A stretch of DNA of 64,000 nt from Planctomycetota bacterium (GCA_003671025.1 QWPW01000002.1:85249-149248), one strand, 5' to 3'; shown: positions 36,824-45,717, counted from the first letter of the stretch. Numbers and translations: made by a program. The notes: generated from the letters alone by a model not told the origin.

Positions 36824-37330
36824 ATGAAGCGAATTCTCACCATTGCTCTTCTCGCTCCTGCGTGCCTGTGCGTCTCGCCCGTCACGGCGACAGAACATGT
36901 GGTCATGCAGAAGGGCACGCTGTTTAGTCCAGAGTCGATCACGGTCGCGCCCGGCGACACGGTTCGTTGGGTGCGCACGGGTGGCAATCACACCGTCACC
37001 AGCGGTGACGATTGCGCTGCGGACGGTGTGTATTTCGACGCGCCGCTGAACTCCGCCAATCGCGCGGCTGTGTGGACCGTTCCCGTCTCGGCGGCGAACA
37101 GCACCGTGGGCTACTTCTGCATCCCGCACTGCGACTTTTTTATGGTCGGAAGCATCACGGTCACTGGCGCGGCGAATCCTGCTGACCTCAACAACGACGG
37201 AGCCGTCAACGCTGCGGATCTCGCGGCGCTGCTGAACAACTGGGGCGGCAGTGGAGTCGGCGACATCGACAACAGTGGAACGGTGAACGGCGCGGACCTC
37301 GCCGCCTTGTTGAGTGCGTGGACGGGATGA
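36824..37330 (+). CDS. Secreted cupredoxin (plastocyanin-like) with C-terminal dockerin-like repeats
   Basis: A 168-residue copper protein. Signal peptide 1-22, then a plastocyanin/azurin-like domain (24-115) with type 1 copper ligands His56 (GGNHTV), Cys99, His102 and Met107 in YFCIPHCDFFMVG. Residues 118-168 are two short EF-hand-like dockerin repeats, ADLNNDGAVNAADLAALLNN and GDIDNSGTVNGADLAALLSA. In Phycisphaerales such tails are common on secreted proteins and may bind calcium or anchor at the envelope. As a small electron carrier it could feed the redox proteins encoded next: the stop overlaps the start of the redoxin-like gene (ATGA at 37327). Confidence 0.87.
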   Translation: MKRILTIALLAPACLCVSPVTATEHVVMQKGTLFSPESITVAPGDTVRWVRTGGNHTVTSGDDCAADGVYFDAPLNSANRAAVWTVPVSAANSTVGYFCIPHCDFFMVGSITVTGAANPADLNNDGAVNAADLAALLNNWGGSGVGDIDNSGTVNGADLAALLSAWTG

Positions 37331-37956
37331 AGCGAGCGCGCCAAACGTTCGCGCTTTTTTTTGCCTGCGTCACCGCTGCGATTGTGGGTTGTGCGGCGAG
37401 CAATCCGAGCCCGGATGCGTCACGCAATCAAGTGACGCTGCCCGTGGCTGTCGACGCGCGCGCGATCACTGATGGCGCGCGCGGAACATTGGTGGCCATC
37501 GTCTTCATCTCGCATGAATGTCCGATCTCCAATGCGATGGCACCTGATTTGATCGCGCTTGCGCAGTCGTGTCGCGCGCGCGGCGTTGCGTTTCATCTGG
37601 TGCATGCGAGTGCGTGGGTCGACGACGCCACGATTGCCAAGCACAGCGCGGATTTCGATCTTGCTGGCGCGATGATTGTCGAGACAGATCGCACGCATGC
37701 GTTGGTGATTGCGACGGGTGCGACCATCACGCCTGAAGCGGTGTTGCTGCGCCTCGATGGCAACGGCGGATTCGATCGACTCTATCTCGGTCGCGTGAAC
37801 GATCTCTACGCCGCGATTGGCCGTCGTCGCGCGCAAGCGACGACGAATGATTTCTCCGATGCGATTGACGCCGCGCTTACGGGTCGCCCCATTGCTCTAA
37901 ACGCACCGAAGGCCGTGGGATGTTTCATCGAACCGCTTTCGCCATCATCACGCTGA
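37327..37956 (+). CDS. Redoxin-like lipoprotein (thioredoxin fold)
   Basis: A 209-residue lipoprotein, with signal MKRARQTFALFFACVTAAIV and lipobox IVGCAA. The mature domain is thioredoxin-like: VAIVFISHECPISNAMAPDL, where the CPISN motif is that of redoxin/AhpC-TSA-like proteins with only one active-site Cys. It continues with ALVIATGATITPEAVLLRLD (cis-Pro region) and LYLGRVNDLYAAIG. In many planctomycetes a redoxin with this motif is fused to a cytochrome c/copper-monooxygenase region. Here that second part is the next gene, which overlaps by 37 bases (37920-37956). A split of a fusion protein, or its two-gene ancestor, is therefore likely. Confidence 0.8.
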   Translation: MKRARQTFALFFACVTAAIVGCAASNPSPDASRNQVTLPVAVDARAITDGARGTLVAIVFISHECPISNAMAPDLIALAQSCRARGVAFHLVHASAWVDDATIAKHSADFDLAGAMIVETDRTHALVIATGATITPEAVLLRLDGNGGFDRLYLGRVNDLYAAIGRRRAQATTNDFSDAIDAALTGRPIALNAPKAVGCFIEPLSPSSR

Positions 37957-39272
37957 TCGCCGCAACGGCGCACGCGCAAACGCTTGACGCAGTCGAGGCC
38001 AAGCGTGCGTGGACGACGCACTGTCTTGGTTGTCATAACGCAAGCGCGACTGCACCGCTGCAACTCGACTCCTGTGAACGCATCGTTCGCCATCGCGTGT
38101 TGGCGCGCATGCTCATCAGTGATGGCACGATGCCGCCATGGTTGCCCGACGCAACCTCGGCACCGCTGCTTCACGATCGCACGCTCGATCGTGCGACACG
38201 CACGGTGTTGCTTGATGCGTTGGCGACGCGCGAGTCGGCGTTGCGCGCCTTCGAAGGACTCATCGCCGCTGCGCCAATGGAGCGTGAGCTCGACGAGCGC
38301 GCGTCGTTCGCACCGCTGCATCCGTGGACGGTGCCTGCGACGGGAGGCATGCGCATTCGCAGTTTTCTCGCGGAAAACCCTGCGAATGCGCCGACGCGCG
38401 TGCGCGGAGTTCGCGTGAGTGATCCCGCGTCGATGGCGCAATCACCGATGCGATTCCTCTCGTTGGTCGCTGATCCCGCGCGCACGTTGGCGCGATTGGA
38501 AGAGTTTGATCCGCGCGAGGAGCACGCGCATCAACACACCGGCGGCTTCGAATCAATGGCGGGCGTTGGCCGCACACCCAGCGGTGCGCTTGGTGCGCTC
38601 AGTCGCGTGAGCCCTACGTTTGAACTTCCGCGTGGCTTCGCCTTCGATCTCCCGCGCGGCGCAGTCGCGATCGAAACACTGAGCGAATCCGTCGGTCGCC
38701 GCGCGCACATCCAACCGCGTCTCACTTGGATTGCCGCTGACGATCACGACACGCGCACGATCTCCGCGCGTCTGTACTTCGCGCATCGACTGGTTCTCGA
38801 GCCCGATGAAATTTCCACGCGCATGGTTGGCGACATCGTCACGCGTGACATCGACGTCGTGGCCATCATCGTCAAGGGCGGCGCGTTTCTGCGCAGCGTT
38901 GCGGTGACATCGACTGACGCGTCACTGTGCAGCACGACGCTGCTCACAATCCGTGATTGGCGCATGGCATTTGCGGAGCCTTGGATCTTGACGCAGCCGA
39001 TGCGCGTGAGTGCCGGCAGTGCGCTCGACGTGCGCTTTGGCTTTGACAACTCAGCGCACAATCCGCAACAACCCGCGCGACCGCCGCGTCGCGTGATTCA
39101 AGGATTGCCGCCCGATGACGAAGATGCCTCGGTGGTGCTGTTGGTCGCGGATGTCGCGGCGCTCGACGAGGGCAACGCAGGAGCGATGAGCATCACATCT
39201 CCCACGAATTCGCTGGGAGCCGGCGCACTTCCGTCGCGCGTCAATCGCGGAACACCTGCGTCGAGCGAGTAG
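37920..39272 (+). CDS. Secreted monoheme cytochrome c with copper type II monooxygenase-like C-terminal region
   Basis: A 450-residue exported protein. Signal peptide MFHRTAFAIITLIAATAHAQ, then a cytochrome c-like domain with heme motif CLGCH (about 35-39) and the downstream DGTMPPWLPD containing the likely Met ligand. The rest resembles the planctomycetal redoxin/copper ascorbate-dependent monooxygenase-like proteins: SFLAENPANAPTRVRGVRV, EHAHQHTGGFESMAG, and the C-terminal HNPQQPARPPRRV. In relatives that last block is followed by a Glu-Met pair; here it reads DDEDAS, so a copper-ligand Met may be missing. The 3' end overlaps an opposite-strand gene by 175 bases. It forms an operon with the cupredoxin and redoxin genes. 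Confidence 0.75.
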   Translation: MFHRTAFAIITLIAATAHAQTLDAVEAKRAWTTHCLGCHNASATAPLQLDSCERIVRHRVLARMLISDGTMPPWLPDATSAPLLHDRTLDRATRTVLLDALATRESALRAFEGLIAAAPMERELDERASFAPLHPWTVPATGGMRIRSFLAENPANAPTRVRGVRVSDPASMAQSPMRFLSLVADPARTLARLEEFDPREEHAHQHTGGFESMAGVGRTPSGALGALSRVSPTFELPRGFAFDLPRGAVAIETLSESVGRRAHIQPRLTWIAADDHDTRTISARLYFAHRLVLEPDEISTRMVGDIVTRDIDVVAIIVKGGAFLRSVAVTSTDASLCSTTLLTIRDWRMAFAEPWILTQPMRVSAGSALDVRFGFDNSAHNPQQPARPPRRVIQGLPPDDEDASVVLLVADVAALDEGNAGAMSITSPTNSLGAGALPSRVNRGTPASSE

Positions 39273-40960
39273 ATCGGGCGAATGGCTGCGAGCGTCGCCG
39301 CCGCGGCCATCTCGCGTTGCGCCTGCGTGTTGTCTGCGGGCCACTGACCAGTGCGCGTGTGAAACGCGTGCAGCGGAACCCACAGTCCTTTCGCGAAGAA
39401 CCCGCGCTGCGACTCGGCTCCGGCAATGACGACACCATCGTCATCAACGCCATCGTGTCCAACACTCCACACTCGCAGCGCGCCGTCAACGACGCTCTCG
39501 AGATAGGGAACACCTGAGTAGGGATCGATGCACACAGACGCGAGTTGCGTCGGAATCAGTTCCTGCAGCGAAGTTGCCTCGCGCTGATTGCTGCGGCGAA
39601 ATTGTTCGAGCGCGATGGTGAAGCGTGCGGCATCGCGATCGAGAGCGGACTTCGAAATGCGCATGGCCGCATGACTCAGTGCGGGCATGAGCATGTGCAC
39701 GACACTGGTGCGCCAAGAGAAATCGCGCGAGCCATAGGATTGTTCCAGCGCATCATCGGCTTCACCGTTCTGTTGCCAAAGCGGTCGCGCAGCATTGCGT
39801 TCCATGCGCGAAAGGAATTGTTCATGCAACGCGAGGGTCTGCGCGCGTGAGTCATTGGTGTAGGCAATGATCGGCCCCAACAAAAAATCGGCGAGGCCGC
39901 TAGACGACGATTGCGTGGTCGCCTGCATGCTCTTAAGCATGGTCGTCTGCGCCAACAACTGTGCCCGTGCGGAGGACAAGAGCAATCCATCATCGGTCCC
40001 GTCCTGCGAGTACGCACGCTGTACGAAATCGCGAAATCCCTCGCGTTCCCCCGCGAAATCCAGTGGCGGCGCGTCGTAGCGGGGATCGTCCACCAACGCG
40101 CGCAGTCGAACTAAATCGTCGTCGCGAAACGACGCGGGTGTATCTCGTAGCAACTGCGTGATCTCTTGCCACGCCATCGCGCGCACTGCACTGGCGATCA
40201 AATGCGAGACCAACGCGCGCGACTCTGCGCAATGCACAGAGATGTTCAGCACTGCCTGAAAGTCATCCACTGCGCGTGACCCATCGCCCGCGACGGCCGC
40301 ATGCGAAGCGTCAAGCGCGAGCGCGCCCGCACATTCACGCAGCAGTGAGAGCTGGGGAAGACGCAGCGTGAATGCGGAGCGTGCGAATGGATCGGCGGCG
40401 TTGGTGGCTGCGATGGCGACTGCGTCGTATCCAAAGAACTCACTACTCGCGCGATCAAAGTTGAAGTCAGGCATGAAGCCGAGCACGGGTATCGCGGTGG
40501 CCGCGCGCAGTTGATCGAGATTGCGCGCGTGTTGCGCCAACCACCACTCGCCAAGTTTCCAACCACTGTCGCTTTGTCGAGTCGCGGTTCGCGCGTGCGC
40601 GATAAATTCATTCGAATCTCCGCGGCGCGCGATATCAAGCGGAATCTCACTCTCCGCGAGCAACTCATCGGGCAGCAGCATTCGCTGCGCAAAGATGTGC
40701 TGCGCGATCGGCGTCGAGCCATCGGGCGCGTTGGCTTTCGCCAGCGCGTTCATGTACGAATCCCAGGCGCGTGAGCCCGGCTTCCACGCCGGCATGCCCG
40801 CGTGCCACCGCGCGACTGGATCAGTGGTGATGGTCGGCGTGAGGTTGGCGATGCGAATCGCCAGAGCGAGATACGCGCCAACTGGCAGCGCAAGTGCGAT
40901 CGCCGAGTACGCGAACAGTCTGCGTCGCGAATGCGCTGGGTCGGGTGTCTTCTCGCTCAT
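39098..40960 (-). CDS. Long single-pass protein of unknown function
   Basis: A 620-residue protein with a cytoplasmic basic start (MSEKTPDPAHSRRRLFAYSA), one membrane helix about 18-38, and a large extracytoplasmic domain that is mainly helical with Trp, Tyr and Arg-rich repeats (for example LPQLSLLRECAGALALDASH and SRALVSHLIASAVRAMAWQE). Near the C-terminus is CIDPYSGVPYLESVVDGALR then VWSVGHDGVDDDGV, a block seen in many planctomycetal proteins of unknown role that resembles the end of pseudopilin-like domains. The ATG at 40960 is favoured; the frame extends 22 residues upstream. Its last 175 bases overlap the cytochrome gene on the other strand. No function is assigned. Confidence 0.68.
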   Translation of the reverse strand: MSEKTPDPAHSRRRLFAYSAIALALPVGAYLALAIRIANLTPTITTDPVARWHAGMPAWKPGSRAWDSYMNALAKANAPDGSTPIAQHIFAQRMLLPDELLAESEIPLDIARRGDSNEFIAHARTATRQSDSGWKLGEWWLAQHARNLDQLRAATAIPVLGFMPDFNFDRASSEFFGYDAVAIAATNAADPFARSAFTLRLPQLSLLRECAGALALDASHAAVAGDGSRAVDDFQAVLNISVHCAESRALVSHLIASAVRAMAWQEITQLLRDTPASFRDDDLVRLRALVDDPRYDAPPLDFAGEREGFRDFVQRAYSQDGTDDGLLLSSARAQLLAQTTMLKSMQATTQSSSSGLADFLLGPIIAYTNDSRAQTLALHEQFLSRMERNAARPLWQQNGEADDALEQSYGSRDFSWRTSVVHMLMPALSHAAMRISKSALDRDAARFTIALEQFRRSNQREATSLQELIPTQLASVCIDPYSGVPYLESVVDGALRVWSVGHDGVDDDGVVIAGAESQRGFFAKGLWVPLHAFHTRTGQWPADNTQAQREMAAAATLAAIRPIYSLDAGVPRLTRDGSAPAPSEFVGDVMLIAPALPSSSAATSATNSTTEASSSSGGNP

Positions 40961-41068
40961 GCCTTGAGCGTAACGAACGACGCTGCGCGCTCGCGCTTGA
41001 TTTCGCCGAAGATCTGTGCAGTGCATTGCTCAACAACGTCATCGACAGCGTCATCGACAGCAGCAATC

Positions 41069-41851
41069 GTGTTGCGCAGCCCTCTGCTTGACGCGGCTCA
41101 CTTCGCGCATGGGTTTTCCACGCGACTCGGAGGCGTGAGTCTCGCGCCGTTTGACTCGCTCAACTTGCAGTCGAGGCAGGCGAACGCGCGTGTTGCGCAG
41201 GGCGCGCCGCGCGATACTGACACGGCGCTCGCAACGAATCTCGCGCGCTTGCTCAGCGCCGCGAGAATCGAAAGCGATCGGCCCGTCGCCGATGTCAGTC
41301 AAGTGCATGGCTGCACCGTTGTCGCCGCGCATGAAGCGCTTCATGCGCGCGGCGAAGCGGATGCCATCACAAGTGTTGCGGGCGGCGCGGCAGTCATGGT
41401 TCGTGTTGCGGATTGCGTACCACTGTTGTTGGCGTGTCCCAAGTCAGGCGCGGTCGCGGCGGTGCATGCAGGTTGGCGCGGTGTTGTTGCGGGAGTGGTT
41501 CCTGCGGCGCTGGTCGCGATGCACAAACTCGGCGCCGATGGGCGCACGCTTCTCGTCGCGATTGGTCCGTGCATCAGTGGCGCGAGTTTTGAAATCGGCG
41601 ATGAAGTCGCGCGCGTGTTGGTTGACGCAGATCTCGCGGCGTGCGTGATTCAACCCGGCGTGCACGGACCGAAGCATCACGCCGATCTCGTCGCGGCAGT
41701 CACCCTGCAGCTGATGCGTTGCGGCGTGAGTCGCGATCACATCGATGATGACGCGCCATGCACCTATCGCGATGCGCAGCGCTTCTTCAGCTTTCGTCGC
41801 GATGGAGCGCACAGCGGACGACTCGCGGCGATCATCGCGCCGCGCGCGTGA
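41069..41851 (+). CDS. Laccase-domain protein, YfiH/CNF1 family (purine nucleoside phosphorylase/adenosine deaminase-like)
   Basis: A 260-residue YfiH-family protein; members catalyse phosphorolysis of adenosine, inosine and MTA and deaminate adenosine, with one zinc. Blocks: HGFSTRLGGVSLAPFDSLNL, VSQVHGCTVVAA (zinc His), RVADCVPLLLACP (Cys), AVHAGWRGVVAGVV (His), AIGPCISGASFEIGDEV and FFSFRRDGAHSGRLAAII. The start is a GTG at 41069 (VLRSPLLDAAHFAHGF), chosen because family homology begins there; an earlier GTG at 41021 would add 16 residues encoded partly by a 12-base tandem repeat (41038-41061). The gene is divergent from the gene starting at 40960. Confidence 0.87.
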   Translation: MLRSPLLDAAHFAHGFSTRLGGVSLAPFDSLNLQSRQANARVAQGAPRDTDTALATNLARLLSAARIESDRPVADVSQVHGCTVVAAHEALHARGEADAITSVAGGAAVMVRVADCVPLLLACPKSGAVAAVHAGWRGVVAGVVPAALVAMHKLGADGRTLLVAIGPCISGASFEIGDEVARVLVDADLAACVIQPGVHGPKHHADLVAAVTLQLMRCGVSRDHIDDDAPCTYRDAQRFFSFRRDGAHSGRLAAIIAPRA

Positions 41852-41866
41852 CGAAACTCACGCGCG
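41843..41866. terminator. Hairpin between convergent genes
   Basis: A perfect 9-base inverted repeat (41843-41851 and 41858-41866) with a 6-base loop lies exactly between the stop of the laccase-domain gene and the stop of the GH95-like gene. It can act in both directions. No T tract follows on either strand, so it may be a weak or Rho-assisted terminator. Confidence 0.42.
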
Positions 41867-41867
41867 A

Positions 41868-44693
41868 CTATTGCGGCGCCTTCCAACCTTCGCCGAAGAA
41901 GATCGCGTCTCTGCGTGAGGGCGGATCAACATCGAGCGTCACCAACGCGCCATCACGCACCACGCCAGTGATGACGGTGTTGTCCGCAGCGCGCAAACGA
42001 AAGCGCGCGTTCCATGTTGTCGGCCACGCGGGCAAGACCGCGATGCGATCACCCACGTTTTGCAGCAACATCTCTTGCACGGTGGTGAGCAGATTTCCGC
42101 CGTGACACTGATCAGGAAGCCAATCGAAGTTCGGTCCCCAAAATGTGGGATAGCGGAAGTTGCGATGGGTGTTGCCGACTTTCGCGAGCACATTGGCGGC
42201 GGCTTCATCGGCAAGACCAAGGCGCGCCGCTTGCATTCCATCTTGCGTCCAACCATGGGTCATGCGTTCAACGCGCGCGGCGAAACTGGCGCGACCAATC
42301 GCGAGCGTGTCGCGACCAATGCTCGACTCGGTGAAGGGCCACACCGCGTACAGCTCGGCGTTCTCGCAGTTCGATCGCACGTCGTCGAACTTCGCAGCGG
42401 GCGCGTACTTGGTTCCATCGGCGGTGAGCGGAACGGGCGGGCACGCACTGCGCAACGATGTCCATGCAACACGATCACTGGCGCGAATGAGATCGGTGGA
42501 CGCGCGCGTCTTGTCCAACGCGAGCAAGCGCGTCAACACTTCGCGCAATCCCACGATGTTGGGGAGATCGTTGACCACGCCACTCCAATAGGTCTCGATC
42601 ACTTGCGTGGGCGTGATGACCAACATTCCGTTCGCGTCGGTGGAAAAGCGCGACGCGAAGTAGGCCAACACTTCACGCGCCATGGGAATCGTTCGCGCGC
42701 GAAGGGTTGACTCGTCATGCGTGTAGTCGTAGTGGTCGAGCATCATGGCCAGCAATTCGAGGCCTTGATTCCACGTGTATTGCCAATAGGGACAGTCAAC
42801 GTCGCTGGCCTTGCGCCCCTCGCGATTCCAACCGTAATCACCGTTGCCGTAAGTGGCGAACGTGGTCATGGTTTCGGGGAAGTACGCACCGTCTACGTGG
42901 TGATATTCCTTCGCGCGCGCTTTGCATCCGGGCAGCGCTTTGAAGTAGAAGTCGAAGAGCGACGCAAGATGATCGCCATCGCCTCGCGCGAGCATGCCGT
43001 GATAAGGCAAGCGCGTGTTCTGCCACCAGTAGTCGCCGCCCCAATTGCGAAAGTCAGCATTGAACGCAGCGCCGTTCACCCACGCTGGCTCCACCGAAAA
43101 AATCGAACCGTTGAACTTCACCGGAAACGCGCCGTCGGTCGCCGCGAGCGTGACTGCGCGCTGCGCCGCATACGCCTGCGAAATGCTTGTGCGCGCGTTC
43201 GCCGCGCTTGCTGGTGACTGCCCAACCATCACGCCATCGTGATAGACGGTGACACGATTGCTGGCTTGGTCGTAGGTCAACGCGACATGGGTAAGCACGC
43301 CGGCCTTTGGTTTCGCAGTCGTCACCAGCGTGACGTCGCCGACGATGGCGCGCAGTGATCCTTGTTGCAGATCAAAGAGGAAGCCATCGCTGCGTCCTGC
43401 GGTGAGTTTGTCGGCGATGCGACCCGTCGACGATTCGTTGCTCGGCGTGATCCAACCTTCCACGGTGAACGATCCATCGCGCGTCACCTCGTCGGCAAGT
43501 TTCTCCGTGCTTCCATTGTTGCGCGCGACGACTTCACGCGCAGTGCGAATGTCGATGTCGGCGTGCGCGACTTGCGCAATCTCTCTGTCACTCGCGGCGC
43601 CACTGCCAAAGCGCATGATGGTGATCGCGCCGTCGAAACGATTTTGGTTGTTGCTGTCAAAGCCGATACGCAGCGGATGCGTGTTGTCGATGACGCTCGG
43701 CGTGGGCGCGTCGACAAACACCCAACTGCGCGTGAAGCGATCTTGCCACCACTGCGCCGTGCGCGTGCGCGCCGCCTCGACATCGCTGTTCATTTCCGCA
43801 GTCATCGCGAGCCGCTTGATCCACGAGTCAAGACCGTCCGCTTGCGCGCATGACGCGGTGATGCGCAGTGCGGCATCGCGTGTGGGAGCGGCGCTGCGCA
43901 TGGTCAACTCGTCCGTGCGCGTGAACCCGACGCCATCGATGCGCGCTCCGAAGGTGCGCATGATCAGCGGATCTTCAAACACTGTGGCCACTGCGGCGAG
44001 ACCTTGATGTTCGAGTGTGAGTGGCACGATCGAGTGTTCGTTGCGGTGATACCACGCGACCGCATCGGGCTCGCTTTCCATAGGAATGATCACGTCGGCC
44101 GACTCGATCACTTCGATCGACGCGGGTGCATCGCGCATCACCCACGCCGACTTCAACTCGTCGCCGACGATGCGTCGCGCGGCGTTGCGCCAATTCTCGA
44201 CACGCGCGGTGATCGTTCGTTCTCGCCCGCCTTCGATAGTGACGTGCAAGACGGGCGATTCGCTGTCGACGAAGATTCGCACGCGCGCGGCGTTGTCGTT
44301 CGCTCCGCAGTTGATGGTGATCTCGCCATCAGCAAACGACATGCGTTGCGAAAACTTCGAGACATCAAGCGGTGGATCGCACACGATGTGAACACGCAGA
44401 AGTTTGAGCAGGCGCTCGGCTTCGCTGAAGGCATCGGTGTGTGCGAGCGTGAGCACGAGGTCGCCCGTGGACTCCATCCACACATTGGCGCCGAACGAAC
44501 CGTTGCCAATGGGCATGCTCCCTGCCGCGGTCAGCCCGGGCGAATTCCACTCCACGCCATGCGTGGCCAATTCTTGTAAGGCGCGCTCGGCGGCGATGTC
44601 GGGTGGTGCTTCAATCGGTGCGACCCGCGGCGATGCGACTGGAGTGATGAGCGAGGCCGCGACAAGCAGTGCAGACAAGGATGCAATCGACAT
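41868..44693 (-). CDS. Large secreted glycoside hydrolase, DUF5703/GH95-like, with LamG-like insertion
   Basis: A 941-residue exported protein. The ATG at 44693 gives a signal peptide (MSIASLSALLVAASLITPVA). The N-terminal domain (about 45-300) matches DUF5703/GH95-type starts: WNSPGLTAAGSMPIGNGSFG, then LVLTLAHTDAFSEAERLLKL. A segment of about 170 residues (roughly 350-520) is LamG/concanavalin-like: DGSFTVEGWITPSNESSTGR and LTHVALTYDQASNRVTVYHD. The C-terminal alpha/alpha-toroid follows, with NWGGDYWWQNTRLPYHGMLA, ETMTTFATYGNGDYGWNREG, HGWTQDGMQAARLGLADEAA and PDQCHGGNLLTTVQEMLLQN. GH95 enzymes are alpha-L-fucosidases or galactosidases; the catalytic residues cannot be verified here. Upstream of the ATG there is open frame but no better start. 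Neighbourhood with fucose activation genes (about 12 kb away) supports a fucosidase role weakly. Confidence 0.78.
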   Translation of the reverse strand: MSIASLSALLVAASLITPVASPRVAPIEAPPDIAAERALQELATHGVEWNSPGLTAAGSMPIGNGSFGANVWMESTGDLVLTLAHTDAFSEAERLLKLLRVHIVCDPPLDVSKFSQRMSFADGEITINCGANDNAARVRIFVDSESPVLHVTIEGGRERTITARVENWRNAARRIVGDELKSAWVMRDAPASIEVIESADVIIPMESEPDAVAWYHRNEHSIVPLTLEHQGLAAVATVFEDPLIMRTFGARIDGVGFTRTDELTMRSAAPTRDAALRITASCAQADGLDSWIKRLAMTAEMNSDVEAARTRTAQWWQDRFTRSWVFVDAPTPSVIDNTHPLRIGFDSNNQNRFDGAITIMRFGSGAASDREIAQVAHADIDIRTAREVVARNNGSTEKLADEVTRDGSFTVEGWITPSNESSTGRIADKLTAGRSDGFLFDLQQGSLRAIVGDVTLVTTAKPKAGVLTHVALTYDQASNRVTVYHDGVMVGQSPASAANARTSISQAYAAQRAVTLAATDGAFPVKFNGSIFSVEPAWVNGAAFNADFRNWGGDYWWQNTRLPYHGMLARGDGDHLASLFDFYFKALPGCKARAKEYHHVDGAYFPETMTTFATYGNGDYGWNREGRKASDVDCPYWQYTWNQGLELLAMMLDHYDYTHDESTLRARTIPMAREVLAYFASRFSTDANGMLVITPTQVIETYWSGVVNDLPNIVGLREVLTRLLALDKTRASTDLIRASDRVAWTSLRSACPPVPLTADGTKYAPAAKFDDVRSNCENAELYAVWPFTESSIGRDTLAIGRASFAARVERMTHGWTQDGMQAARLGLADEAAANVLAKVGNTHRNFRYPTFWGPNFDWLPDQCHGGNLLTTVQEMLLQNVGDRIAVLPAWPTTWNARFRLRAADNTVITGVVRDGALVTLDVDPPSRRDAIFFGEGWKAPQ

Positions 44694-44817
44694 GTTCGAA
44701 GTGTCTACGCGGATGACGCTACGCGCAACGATGAGGCACGCGATGCTCGCTCGATTCGAGGACATCTGCGGCGCACGGCGGTACCAAGCCGCGACATTCG
44801 CACCACGCATTTCATGA

Positions 44818-44843
44818 AAAACCCGCCACTAGGGGCGGGTTTT
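44818..44843 (-). terminator. Rho-independent terminator after the hsp20 gene
   Basis: Ten-base arms AAAACCCGCC (44818-44827) and GGCGGGTTTT (44834-44843) form a G+C-rich stem with A and T runs on the outer sides. It lies 21 bases beyond the stop of the hsp20-like gene (44865) and upstream of the glycosidase start, so it most likely ends hsp20 transcription and isolates the glycosidase gene. Confidence 0.78.
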
Positions 44844-44864
44844 CGCGGCGGCGATGCGCTGTGC

Positions 44865-45410
44865 TCAGTTCGCGTTTGAATGCGCGCGCGAGACCGTTGC
44901 GAGATACGCCAGCGTGATGGTCAGTATTCCGTCGTCCATGACTGCGGTGATGCCCTGGGCGTTGATCGACGCAGGCATGATGAGTGTGCGGCAGAGATGC
45001 TCGATCGTGCGGTTGCTGGCACTCGTGCGCACGCGCGTCGTCGGCGCTGCGACGGCTCGTCTGCCCGACGCGACGGGAAACGATTTCTCTCGCGAGCTGA
45101 GCGCGCCTCGCGCTTGACTCTGCTCGAGCGGCTTCACCTCGTGCACCACATTCGCTCGTCGACGCAGCGCTTCGATGCGCAGGACACCACTGTCAAACTG
45201 AACCGAGATGTCTTCTTTGGAGACACCGCGCAACTCGGCTTCCACGACAATCGCGTTGGTGGTGCGCAGCACGTCGACGAAAAATGTCGGCTCCTCGATG
45301 GTGGTACTCGGGACCGTCGCTTGCGAGGCCAACAACTCCGCGAGCGCGTGCGGCGCGACACGCGAGATGTGCGATGCGTCAGTCGATGCGGGATGGGTGA
45401 GGAAGTACAT
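44865..45410 (-). CDS. Hsp20/alpha-crystallin family small heat shock protein
   Basis: A 181-residue small chaperone that holds unfolding proteins for ClpB/DnaK. The start at 45410 (MYFLTHPASTDASHISR) has an AGGAGA ribosome site about 10 bases upstream. The alpha-crystallin domain starts around residue 60 with TFFVDVLRTTNAIVVEAELR, then GVSKEDISVQFDSGVLRIEA, matching the GvxkeDixvxvxxgvLxI pattern. After that there is a basic, Ser/Arg-rich stretch of about 40 residues, longer than the usual loop, before HLCRTLIMPASINAQGITAV and MDDGILTITLAYLA, the last strands. The C-terminal IxI motif is not obvious. Followed by a strong terminator. Confidence 0.8.
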   Translation of the reverse strand: MYFLTHPASTDASHISRVAPHALAELLASQATVPSTTIEEPTFFVDVLRTTNAIVVEAELRGVSKEDISVQFDSGVLRIEALRRRANVVHEVKPLEQSQARGALSSREKSFPVASGRRAVAAPTTRVRTSASNRTIEHLCRTLIMPASINAQGITAVMDDGILTITLAYLATVSRAHSNAN

Positions 45411-45717
45411 GGGTTCGATTCTCCTGCCGCAGCGAGGGGCGGTGCTTGAACGCGAATGGAGCGCGAATTGAACGGACCACAATGTTCGTTCGCGTGTCCT
45501 ACGAGCTTGAGTTGTGCGAAGTTCACACGAAGCACGAGTGCGAGGAACGGGCAGTGCGTCCATCGCGTGAACGTCGCGATCCAACATTTCGATCCGGCCA
45601 CTCGATCCGGCCATTCGATACTAGGAGGCCGATTCGGCGACGAGTACTGAAGTCATCGCTGCGCGCAACGATTCGCAGAACTCGGGCAGTCGTTGCTCGC
45701 GCGATTGCTGATTATTG

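Noticed and set aside
41038..41061. 12-base tandem repeat ahead of the laccase-domain gene
   Set aside because: Only two copies; it is most simply a short duplication in a leader or poorly conserved N-terminus.
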